Shown: piece after piece, positions 32,573 to 39,981 of the stretch
Layout of the letters: every line of letters begins with the position of its first letter
Numbering within the stretch: the first letter of the stretch is position 1
NCBI GenBank assembly: GCA_947166385.1
Contig: CAMVEB010000006.1
Span: forward strand, 62,001 to 126,000
Source: an uncultured Clostridia bacterium
GTDB taxonomy: Bacteria; Bacillota; Clostridia; Christensenellales; Aristaeellaceae
Length of the DNA stretch: 64,000 nucleotides
Direction of reading: 5' to 3'
Program-made: the position numbers and the translations under genes
Notes under the pieces: model-generated
The model's database searches: none
What the model was told of the DNA's origin: nothing
The model's input: the letters and a program-made list of their open reading frames with translations, nothing else

Positions 32573-33106
32573 ATGAAAGAGAAGATCAATGTGTTTGACT
32601 GTTCCGAACAGATCATGAAGGCACTGCGCCGGGGGATCCTGCTGAACACCAACGGCGATAAGTTTAACAGCATGGTCATCAGCTGGGGACATTTTGGGAT
32701 CATCTGGGGAGAACCGACCTTTATTGTCTATGTCCGGGAACATCGCTATACAAAGCAGCAGCTGGACAAAACGATGGAGTTTACACTCAGTATTCCATTG
32801 GACAGGCCTGATCCGCTGATCAGCAAAGTATGCGGAAGCCTTTCCGGCAGCAACGTTGACAAGGTGAAGGAAGCAAACCTGACGCTTGTGAAAGCGGAAA
32901 CAAACAACACGCCGGCGGTCGCGGAATATCCGCTTACGCTGGAGTGCAAGGTGCTCTATACACAGAAACAGGATCTGTCTCTGATCCCGGAGGATATTCG
33001 CAGCAAAAACTATCCGCAGGATGTGGAAGGAACCAATCCGCTGGCGAATCGCGATCCGCACACCGCTTATATCGGAAAGATCGTGGACGCTTACGTGATC
33101 AGATAA
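32573..33106 (+). CDS. Flavin reductase-like domain protein (FMN-binding)
   Basis: A 177-residue single-domain protein of the flavin-reductase/NADH-FMN oxidoreductase split-barrel family. Recognisable parts are GILLNTNGDKFNSMVISWGH (residues about 21-40; the phosphate-binding strand), PTFIVYVREHRYT, EFTLSIPLD and CGSLSGSNVDKVKEANLT, followed by LECKVLYTQKQDL. It should bind FMN in the cytoplasm; the electron donor and target are unknown. The gene follows the MATE gene by 45 bases on the same strand, has GGGGAAGAG as ribosome binding site, and converges with the ABC exporter gene. Confidence 0.88.
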   Translation: MKEKINVFDCSEQIMKALRRGILLNTNGDKFNSMVISWGHFGIIWGEPTFIVYVREHRYTKQQLDKTMEFTLSIPLDRPDPLISKVCGSLSGSNVDKVKEANLTLVKAETNNTPAVAEYPLTLECKVLYTQKQDLSLIPEDIRSKNYPQDVEGTNPLANRDPHTAYIGKIVDAYVIR

Positions 33107-33143
33107 GATCAGCAAATTTCAGGCCGGTCGCCAGGGAAAACAT

Positions 33144-34892
33144 CTATGAGCGACTGCTTTGTTCATCATTCTGAATATTGTTCATCCGGGCGTAGCTTCC
33201 GCCTTTCGCCACCAGCTCCGCATGGGTTCCGCGCTCTGTAATACATCCTTCTTCAATCACCAGGATTTGATCGGCATTCCGGATGGTTGAAAGACGGTGC
33301 GCGATCGCAATAATGGTCCGTTTCCCGGCAACGCCCGCAATGGCTTTCTGAATCTGCTGTTCTGTTTCCACATCCACGGAGGCGGTTGCCTCGTCCAGAA
33401 TAATGATCGGCGATTTCCGCAGAATAGCGCGTGCAATGGCAACTCTTTGCTTCTGCCCGCCGGATAACCGCAGCCCCCGTTCTCCGACCTGGGTCTGATA
33501 ACCTTCCGGCATCGCCAGGATATCATCGTGAATATTGGCGGCCCTGGCTGCTTCCTCAATTTCTTCCGGATCTGCGTCCGGTACAGCATAGCCGATATTC
33601 TCTGCGATGGTTCCGTTGAACAGGAATGTATCCTGCAGCACCGGGGAGATGTTCTCCCGCAGGCTTTCAATCGTCACGTTCCGGATATCATGCCCGTCAA
33701 TCAGGATATGGCCGGAAGTCGGTTCATAAAACCGGGAGATAAGCTGAGTCAGGGTTGTTTTTCCCACGCCTGTCGGTCCGACCAGCGCAAGCATCTGGCC
33801 GGGTTTGCAGACAAAGGAGACGTCCTTCAGCACCGGGATTCCTTCCCCATAGGAGAAACTGACATGACGGAAGGATATTTCACCCTGAACATTTTGGAGA
33901 ATTTCCGCTCCTTCCCGGTCCTGAATCTCCGACGGCGCATCCAGAACAGCAAGCACCCGTTCTGCACCGGCCATGGACTGCTGCATGTTTTCCAGCAGAT
34001 TGGCAAGACCGGTCACCGGCCCGTAAAACAGGCTCAGATACAGCAGAAAGGCTACGATATCCGCCACATGAAGACCTTCCCGGTATGCCAGATATCCGCC
34101 GAAGCCTACCACCAGGATCGTACCGATGGATGAAATAAATTCGACAGACGGATGAAATATCGCGCTGATCTTCAGCGCCTGCAGCATGGCGCGGACATGC
34201 TCAAAATTCTGTTTATCCACCTGCTCCGTCTCATATTCTTCCCGGCCGAAGGACTGGATTTCATGGATCCCTGACAGGTTGTCCTGCAGTTTTCCGTTCA
34301 GCTCGCCCATCTTTTTCTGGGAAATGCGGAAGAAAGGACGGACTTTTTTGGAGAAAACAATACCGGAAGCAAAGATCAAAGGAATCGGCGCGCAGGTGAT
34401 CAGGGCCAGTTTCCAGTTAATTGTCAGAAGAACGATCAGGGCGCCGGTGAAGGTCACCAGATTGGTGATCGTCTCCGGGATCATATGGGCATAAAGCAGT
34501 TCAAAGTCGCGGGTGTCATTCACGATCCGGCTCATCAGGTCACCGGTCTGTTTATCGTGAAAATATCCCAGATGCATATGTTCCAGCTTATCGTAGGTTC
34601 TGGTCCGCAAATCGCCCACCAGATACCAGGCTGCCTTATGGGCTAGGTAATTGCTCAGAAAGCGGAAAAGGATGCGCAGCAGATAAAGCGCCACAAGCGC
34701 CGCTGTAAGAAGCCCGATGGTGTGCAGTCCATCTGCGGTGACCCCTGTTTCCACGATGCCGGTCATGGAGGAAAGCAGCTTGGGCGCGGTCAGATTAACC
34801 GCCGTCAGTGCCAGCGTGGACAGGATCGCAACAAGATACAGCGTCCTGTATCGGATTGCTTCACGGCTAAGCCGCCACAGGGTTTTCATCAT
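33144..34892 (-). CDS. ABC exporter, fused permease and ATPase
   Basis: A 582-residue half-transporter. Residues 1-310 hold six transmembrane helices (type IV exporter fold). The nucleotide-binding domain has Walker A GPTGVGKTT (about 370), the Q loop VLQDTFLFNGTIAENIGY, the signature LSGGQKQRVAIARA (about 475), Walker B IIILDEATASVD and the switch His in IAIAHRLSTIR. It would work as a homodimer because no second half is adjacent; substrates may be lipids, peptides or drugs. It ends in TAG, which shows that TAG is a normal stop here. Upstream on the same strand are a LarC remnant and the aldo/keto reductase gene. Confidence 0.95.
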   Translation of the reverse strand: MMKTLWRLSREAIRYRTLYLVAILSTLALTAVNLTAPKLLSSMTGIVETGVTADGLHTIGLLTAALVALYLLRILFRFLSNYLAHKAAWYLVGDLRTRTYDKLEHMHLGYFHDKQTGDLMSRIVNDTRDFELLYAHMIPETITNLVTFTGALIVLLTINWKLALITCAPIPLIFASGIVFSKKVRPFFRISQKKMGELNGKLQDNLSGIHEIQSFGREEYETEQVDKQNFEHVRAMLQALKISAIFHPSVEFISSIGTILVVGFGGYLAYREGLHVADIVAFLLYLSLFYGPVTGLANLLENMQQSMAGAERVLAVLDAPSEIQDREGAEILQNVQGEISFRHVSFSYGEGIPVLKDVSFVCKPGQMLALVGPTGVGKTTLTQLISRFYEPTSGHILIDGHDIRNVTIESLRENISPVLQDTFLFNGTIAENIGYAVPDADPEEIEEAARAANIHDDILAMPEGYQTQVGERGLRLSGGQKQRVAIARAILRKSPIIILDEATASVDVETEQQIQKAIAGVAGKRTIIAIAHRLSTIRNADQILVIEEGCITERGTHAELVAKGGSYARMNNIQNDEQSSRS

Positions 34893-34910
34893 GATGCCAC
34901 CGCTCCCGAC

Positions 34911-34990
34911 TCATATGTATTTCTTGGGTTTATCTCTATTTCCATTAACAGCATCCCGGATATGATTCAAAGATTCCAGCTTAATAAAGT
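34911..34990 (-). pseudogene. C-terminal remnant of a second larC
   Basis: The minus-strand frame ending at TGA 34911-34913 contains LESLNHIRDAVN, matching ESLNHIRDAIK at the end of LarC (37277-38518). At the DNA level 27 bases are identical (34950-34976 with 37307-37333). The piece has no start. It lies directly behind the aldo/keto reductase gene, the mirror image of the aldo/keto reductase remnant found in front of the ECF-S/larC pair at 39085. Confidence 0.75.
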
Positions 34991-35002
34991 CCTCCGGCAA
35001 TA

Positions 35003-36127
35003 TCACGCGTCCAGTTTTTCGGAAGCGTCTTTCAGAAGATCGATAATCTTCAGGTGCTGCGGACATACCCCCTCGCATTGCCCGCATGCGATGCATTCGG
35101 ACGCGCGCCCGTGTCCCTGGCCGATCAGCCCGCCGTAAAATGCTTTGGGCCGGAAAACATCACCGTACAGGTTCATGGTATTCACCGCGCGGAAGACGTC
35201 GGGAATCGCGATGTTCATTGGACATCCGGCTGTACAGTATCTGCAGGACGTGCATCCGATCTGCGGTACGTTCAGCATGATGGTCCGGACCTTGCTGACC
35301 AGTTCCCGCTCTTCTGTGCTCAGCGACTCAAAATGGGTGAAGGTCTCGATATTGTCCTTCATCTGTTCCTCGTTGCTCATACCGGAAAGAATGGTCATAA
35401 CGCCGGGCAGGGAACCGACAAACCGCAGTGCCCAGGAGGCAATGGAAGCGTCCGGCCGGACGGCTTTGTACATTTCCTCCAGCTCGGGTTTCAGGCTGGC
35501 CAGTGTGCCGCCTTTCACCGGTTCCATGATGATCATGGGGATGTTCCGGGCATGAAGAATCTCATACAGTTCTCCGGAACGGACAACCGGGTTGTTCCAG
35601 TCCGCATAGTTCAACTGAATCTGGACAAACTCAGCTTCCGGATGAGCGTCCAGCACCTTGATCAGATAAGCCGGGCTTCCGTGGAAAGAAAATCCGAAAT
35701 GGCGGATTTTTCCTTCCGCTTTCTTCTGCAGACCCCAGTTGAAGCAGTCCAGCCGTTCGTAAATTTCACCGTTTCCGCCGTCCTCGATGGAATGAAGCAG
35801 ATAGAAATCGAAATAATCCACACCGCAGCGCTCGCATTGCTCATGGAAGAACCGGTCTCTGTCAGCCTCCTCCTTCATGCACCAGGCGGGCAGTTTTGTC
35901 GCCAGCATAAACTGATTCCGCGGATACCGGTTGACCAGCGCTTCTTTGATGGCTTTTTCGGAATTCCCGCCATGGTAAACATACGCGGTATCAAAGTAGT
36001 TCATCCCCGCCTGCATGTATGCGTCCACCATGTGGCACACATGATCAATATCGATTTTCCCGTCCTTTTCCGGAAGCCGCATCAGACCAAATCCAAGCTT
36101 CGGCATCGTGTTCAGATTTATGCTCAT
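35003..36127 (-). CDS. Aldo/keto reductase with C-terminal [4Fe-4S] ferredoxin domain
   Basis: A 374-residue protein. The barrel (residues about 1-280) begins MPKLGFGLMRLP and has the AKR tetrad Asp and Tyr in FDTAYVYHGG (about 46-55), Lys in LATKLP and His in LLHSIEDGG. The C-terminal 90 residues carry two ferredoxin-like motifs, CTSCRYCTAGCP and CIACGQCEGVCPQ, predicted to bind two [4Fe-4S] clusters. Such fusions probably pass electrons between ferredoxin and an NAD(P)H-linked carbonyl reduction. ATG 36127 has GGAGGAGG in front; the longer upstream frame is rejected. A -10 TATAAT (minus strand, 36163-36158) precedes it. A remnant of a second copy is at 39085-39180. Confidence 0.93.
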   Translation of the reverse strand: MSINLNTMPKLGFGLMRLPEKDGKIDIDHVCHMVDAYMQAGMNYFDTAYVYHGGNSEKAIKEALVNRYPRNQFMLATKLPAWCMKEEADRDRFFHEQCERCGVDYFDFYLLHSIEDGGNGEIYERLDCFNWGLQKKAEGKIRHFGFSFHGSPAYLIKVLDAHPEAEFVQIQLNYADWNNPVVRSGELYEILHARNIPMIIMEPVKGGTLASLKPELEEMYKAVRPDASIASWALRFVGSLPGVMTILSGMSNEEQMKDNIETFTHFESLSTEERELVSKVRTIMLNVPQIGCTSCRYCTAGCPMNIAIPDVFRAVNTMNLYGDVFRPKAFYGGLIGQGHGRASECIACGQCEGVCPQHLKIIDLLKDASEKLDA

Positions 36128-36409
36128 TCGGAAACCCTCCTCCTCATTATCATTGGTATTATATCGTGAGAACGCGCTGCCGAACTGTCTGTTTTTTGAT
36201 AACAGACTGCTTGTTTTTTGCACTGGGACTGACCGGGCACGCTTTGTACAACGGAAGTGTCTCCAACTTTCGAAAAGAGAGATTGAAGATGATTCCGATT
36301 GATGATAAACTGGTCATGCCATCTTCCTTCTTTTTTTGGTGTTTGTGTGGCAACTGCATGATATGGAAATGGAAGGCAGCATTTCAGGTTGCTTAACGGA
36401 GGAACAGCC

Positions 36410-36973
36410 TTGAAGATTGGTATTTTATCCGACACGCATGACTTGCTTCGCCCTGAGGTGATAGATGCCCTTCAGGGCTGCGATAATATCCTTCATGGCG
36501 GGGATATCAGCAGCCAGCGTATCCTTGACCGGCTGGAGAAGATTGCACCGGTGAAAGCGGTTCGCGGCAACAATGACGGGGAATGGGCTGAACACCTGCC
36601 GATGTTCCTGGATTTTGAACTTGGCGGGCTTCACATTTATATGACCCACAGGAAAAAAGATCTGCCCGGGGATCTGACCGCCTAGGATCTGGTGATCTAC
36701 GGCCATTCTCATCAGTATGCCGAAGTCTGGCAGGAATCTGTCGTCAGGAATCGGACCCTGCTGTTCAACCCCGGAAGCTGCGGGCCTCGCCGGTTTATCC
36801 AGCCAATCACCATGGCAATCCTGAGGATTGACCCGGACGGATGGGGGATAGAACAGGTCCGGATTCCGCATTCACCGAGGGAAAAAACTCCGAAAGTCGA
36901 CAGCGGAAACATCTACAGGCAGATCGAAGTGGATGGCATCATGACAAAGATGGGATTACTGGGAAAACTATAA
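36410..36973 (+). pseudogene. YfcE/MJ0936-type metallophosphodiesterase with in-frame TAG
   Basis: Starting at TTG 36410, behind GGAGG, the frame shows all metal-site motifs of the small phosphodiesterases: GILSDTHD, ILHGGDIS, RGNNDGEW and, after the break, LVIYGHSHQYAEVW and NPGSCGPRR. A TAG codon (36683-36685) interrupts the frame between GDLTA and DLVIYGHSH; everything after it stays in frame to TAA 36971-36973. The truncated product would lack the GHSH metal ligands and be inactive. TAG is an ordinary stop elsewhere in the window, so this is a nonsense mutation or sequencing error, not recoding. The 280 bases upstream (36128-36409) hold the divergent promoter region and no gene. Confidence 0.85.
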
Positions 36974-36996
36974 GAATTAAAAGGAGAAGCGAATCA

Positions 36997-37245
36997 ATGA
37001 CCGGCAGTATTCGGATCGCGGACACGACCCGGGAAGAACGGGAACAGATCGTAGCGGAATCCATCGGAAACATCTCCGGCCTCTGTGACGGGTGCAGCCC
37101 CGGGATCATTGAGATGTATCAGGCGTATATTGACGGGCGGAAAGAACTCCGCGAAATCAATGCTGAATTCCAGGCTGGATATGTGTCCGGCGCTCAGGGC
37201 CCGGAACATATCGGCTGCCTTGCGGGAGAAGAAGCGGTGGAATGA
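36997..37245 (+). CDS. Small protein of unknown function (82 residues)
   Basis: ATG 36997 stands 8 bases after AAAAGGAG. The product is 82 residues, acidic, with a central CDGC motif (ISGLCDGCSPGIIEMYQAY) followed by a helix rich in charged residues (IDGRKELREINAEFQAGY). I do not recognise the family. It lies 24 bases behind the broken phosphodiesterase on the same strand and probably shares its transcript, so it may still be expressed although its partner is damaged. The CxxC could bind metal or form a disulfide. Confidence 0.65.
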   Translation: MTGSIRIADTTREEREQIVAESIGNISGLCDGCSPGIIEMYQAYIDGRKELREINAEFQAGYVSGAQGPEHIGCLAGEEAVE

Positions 37246-37276
37246 CTGGTTTCTTTGATGCTGCGGACGGGGCCGG

Positions 37277-38518
37277 TTAACCGGCCGGGAAAGGAATTTC
37301 CTTGATAGCATCCCGGATATGATTCAAAGATTCATCGTGCCTTCTGGCCAGTTCGGCGACATCGTCATATTCCGGCTTTTCCCTTTCAACGCCCATTCCG
37401 GAAGCACGCTTGATCCGTACTTCTCCATAGGGTGTAATGACTGTTTTCGTCTCCCGCTGCAGGACATACCGTTCCATATCCTGGCGGCGAATGCCCAGGG
37501 TGGTCGTGTGCTTCATCATGACTTCCGCAAACCTGTCTGCCTCGTCTGTGGGGCAAATCACGGAAAGCAGGATTCCTGGCCTGCTTTTTTTCATACCGAT
37601 GGGCTGGGTAAAAACATCATGGGCTCCCGCAGCAAACAGCTGCTCCATCGCGAAAGCGATATCTTCTCCCGTCATATCGTCCAGATTACATTCCAGCTTC
37701 GTGACGCTCTTCTTTTTCTCCTCGCTTTCCCCCAGAAAAGCCCGCACGCAGTTCGCCTGTTCGAAGTCCTTTTTTCCCATGCCATAGCCGATCGCTTCCA
37801 CTGACATCAGCGGACGCTCGCCAAATCGGGACACAAAGTGTTTCAGCAGAGCGGCGCCCGTGGGTGTACACAGCTCTCCTCTGACCTGCCCTCCATAGGA
37901 GGGAATCCCCTGGAGGAGCAGGGCTGTGGCCGGGGCAGGCACAGGCAGGATCCCATGAGCGCAATGAACATGACCGCTGCCGGTGTGGACAGGGGAAGCA
38001 ATCACCTGATCCGGCGACAGTTTCTCCATCAGAAGACATACCCCCACCACATCCGCGATCGCGTCCAGCGTACCCACTTCATGGAAATGAATCTGAGAGA
38101 CAGGCTGTCCGTGCACTTTGCTTTCCGCGGCAGCAATCAGACCGTACACGGATTGCGCGTCCGCTTTGACCTTTTCCGACACGTTCAGTTTGCCAATGAT
38201 TTCATGGATGTCCTCTAAGGAAGCGTGGTGATGATGCCCATGCTCTTCCCCGTGATGATGCATATGTTCATGATGATGGTCATGATCGGGATCATCTGGA
38301 TCCGCGGGTTCCTCTTCAGCGCCGTCGACGATGACCCGAATATGCGTGCCGGTAATCCCGCACTTCACCGAAGGCTCCGCAAGAATCACCACGCCGGGAA
38401 GGCCGATCGTGTTCATCTGATCCAGGAAAGCCTGTCTGTCTTCCGTTAATTCCAGAAGCGCTGCGGTCAGCATGTCGCCCGCGGCGCCCATGGCGCATTC
38501 CAGATACAGCGTTCTCAT
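37277..38518 (-). CDS. larC: Nickel-pincer cofactor biosynthesis protein LarC
   Basis: A 413-residue DUF111 protein. It begins LYLECAMGAAGDMLTAAL, carries a His-rich stretch (residues about 80-105, alternating His, Asp and Glu) likely to hold nickel, then QIHFHEVGTLDAIADVVGVC and SPVHTGSGHVHCAHG, and the C-terminal CTP/Mg-binding half with LECNLDDMTGEDIAFAM. LarC inserts Ni into the lactate-racemase pincer cofactor. In Lactiplantibacillus larC needs a ribosomal frameshift (larC1/larC2); here it is one frame. No larA, larB or larE is in the window. It overlaps the ECF S-component gene by 4 bases. Confidence 0.94.
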   Translation of the reverse strand: MRTLYLECAMGAAGDMLTAALLELTEDRQAFLDQMNTIGLPGVVILAEPSVKCGITGTHIRVIVDGAEEEPADPDDPDHDHHHEHMHHHGEEHGHHHHASLEDIHEIIGKLNVSEKVKADAQSVYGLIAAAESKVHGQPVSQIHFHEVGTLDAIADVVGVCLLMEKLSPDQVIASPVHTGSGHVHCAHGILPVPAPATALLLQGIPSYGGQVRGELCTPTGAALLKHFVSRFGERPLMSVEAIGYGMGKKDFEQANCVRAFLGESEEKKKSVTKLECNLDDMTGEDIAFAMEQLFAAGAHDVFTQPIGMKKSRPGILLSVICPTDEADRFAEVMMKHTTTLGIRRQDMERYVLQRETKTVITPYGEVRIKRASGMGVEREKPEYDDVAELARRHDESLNHIRDAIKEIPFPAG

Positions 38519-39057
38519 GTTTGTTTTCCTCCTGTTCTGTTGAATACCAGTCCGGCACGATCCATCACAATGATCAGAATCGGAATCAGAACAATCTGCA
38601 GAATAATCCCCGGGATCGCGTTTGTAAAGGCTCCGGCCATAAACAGCGCCCAGGTGAAGCTGTTCCCGCTGAGCCCGGCCAAAAGCAGCCGGGCCATTCC
38701 CCAGACAATACGGCCCGCAATCATCGCGATGATCAGCGAGATATAAATGCTTCGTTTTGTTCGGGGAAACCGCCGGAAAAGCAGTCCGGAGATCGCCCCG
38801 TAAGTCGCGAGTTCAAACGCCATCGCAACCGCCCCGGGAAACATCGCCGGCATCCCGAAAAGGACCGAACGAAGCAGCGGGGCAATAAAGCCCACCGCCA
38901 GCCCCCAGGACCATCCGCACAGAAAGCCGCACAGCAGAACCGGAATATGCATGGGACAAAGCATGGAACCGATTTCCGGAATCTGGCCTGTCAGAAAGGG
39001 AAGGACGATTCCCTGCGCCAGAAACAAAGCCGCATAGGTCAGTTTACGAACATTCAT
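38515..39057 (-). CDS. ECF transporter S component
   Basis: A 180-residue membrane protein with about six transmembrane helices. The start (KLTYAALFLAQGIVLPFL) and the motif MLCPMHIPVLLCGFLCGW followed by AFELATYGAISGLL are typical of ECF S components of the folate/vitamin-like group. It binds a substrate and needs the shared EcfT and ATPase subunits encoded elsewhere. The stop overlaps the larC start (ATGA), so the two are coupled; the substrate could be a precursor of the nickel-pincer cofactor, such as nicotinate, or nickel itself, but the sequence cannot say. GGAGGG precedes ATG 39057. Confidence 0.85.
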   Translation of the reverse strand: MNVRKLTYAALFLAQGIVLPFLTGQIPEIGSMLCPMHIPVLLCGFLCGWSWGLAVGFIAPLLRSVLFGMPAMFPGAVAMAFELATYGAISGLLFRRFPRTKRSIYISLIIAMIAGRIVWGMARLLLAGLSGNSFTWALFMAGAFTNAIPGIILQIVLIPILIIVMDRAGLVFNRTGGKQT

Positions 39058-39084
39058 ACTGAATCAGAAGCCCTCCATGCTTGA

Positions 39085-39180
39085 TCACGCGCCCGGTTTT
39101 TCGGAAGCGTGATTCAGAAATTCAATCATCGGCAGGCACCGCGGACATTTCCTCATGACTTTGATCAATGGGATTATATC
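39085..39180 (-). pseudogene. Remnant of a second aldo/keto reductase gene (promoter plus C-terminus)
   Basis: Minus-strand translation ends CLPMIEFLNHASEKPGA before TGA 39087-39085, similar to the intact protein's end HLKIIDLLKDASEKLDA (35003). About 65 bases align well. Immediately upstream the sequence TATAATCCCATTGAT matches the leader of the intact gene (TATAATACCAATGAT at 36163-36149). Promoter and tail are therefore joined with the whole body deleted, leaving a 23-codon frame. Confidence 0.75.
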
Positions 39181-39196
39181 ATGAGAACAGTTCTCT

Positions 39197-39973
39197 GAAA
39201 TATCAGATGCCTGTGCCATCATCGATGAAATCATGCCGGATGCCGATTATGTCGGCTCCTTTGCCTCCGGATGCATATACGAAGGGAAGGTTTCCACCGA
39301 GAAACTGGTGATTTCATGCGCGCTCTTTGAAAAGCAGGACAGCTTTGTCGCGACACGGCTGTTCTCCATGGACGGCGGGGATTCATCCGCATTCCGGTCT
39401 TCCCTTCGCGAATGTCTGAATGGCTTTCAGGGGTTAAAAGCCATTGAGGTGATCGCAACGATCGATACCATTCCGATCCGGGATGTGTGCCAGATCATCC
39501 AGGAAGAAGTACCGGAAGATATCCCGGTCTGGGGAGGCGGAGCCTTCGGAGACAATTCATTCGAGGCCTTTTTATTATGATCGACCTGGATGACTTTAAG
39601 CATATTAATGATACGTACGGCCATCAGGAAGGCGACCAGGTGCTGATGCGGGTTTCGAATCTGATTCAGCAGGCAGTCCAGGGCCTGAATACAGACGCAT
39701 CTGCAGGGCGCTGGGGCGGTGAAGAATTCATGCTGATGCTGCCGGGTGCTTCTCAGGAGTCAGCCGCAGCATTTGCGGAGGGACTTCGTCAGGATATCGA
39801 AAAACTCCGGTTTGAGAAAATGCGGAAAAGTATCCGCCAGCTTTGGTGTCGCGCAGGCGCTGCCCGCGGAGAATCCTGATCCCCTGGCCGTTCGTGCGGA
39901 TACTGCGCTGTATCAGGCCAAAGCGGCAGGGAAAAACACGGTTTGTATCGCGAAGGAAAAGGACGGACAATAA
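39197..39973 (+). pseudogene. FIST-GGDEF signalling protein gene with deletion and frameshift
   Basis: The first part (from about 39197 to 39575) encodes a FIST-like sensory domain: DEIMPDADYVGSFASGCIYE, VATRLFSMDGGDSSAF and VWGGGAFGDNSFEAF. Its N-terminus is missing. At about 39576 the frame is lost and a GGDEF domain begins in another frame (MIDLDDFKHINDTYGHQEGD, GRWGGEEFMLML with the active site). At the A-run 39826-39829 there is one base too many: removing it restores VSASFGVAQALP and the normal ending ADTALYQAKAAGKN. So there are two lesions, one deletion and one single-base insertion. The intact protein would have linked a small-molecule FIST sensor to cyclic di-GMP synthesis. Confidence 0.82.
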
Positions 39974-39981
39974 TCATATCT

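Noticed and set aside
38225-38330. Short His/Asp codon repeat in larC as a tandem DNA repeat or slippage locus
   Set aside because: It encodes the metal-binding His-rich loop expected in LarC; the codons vary and the frame is intact.
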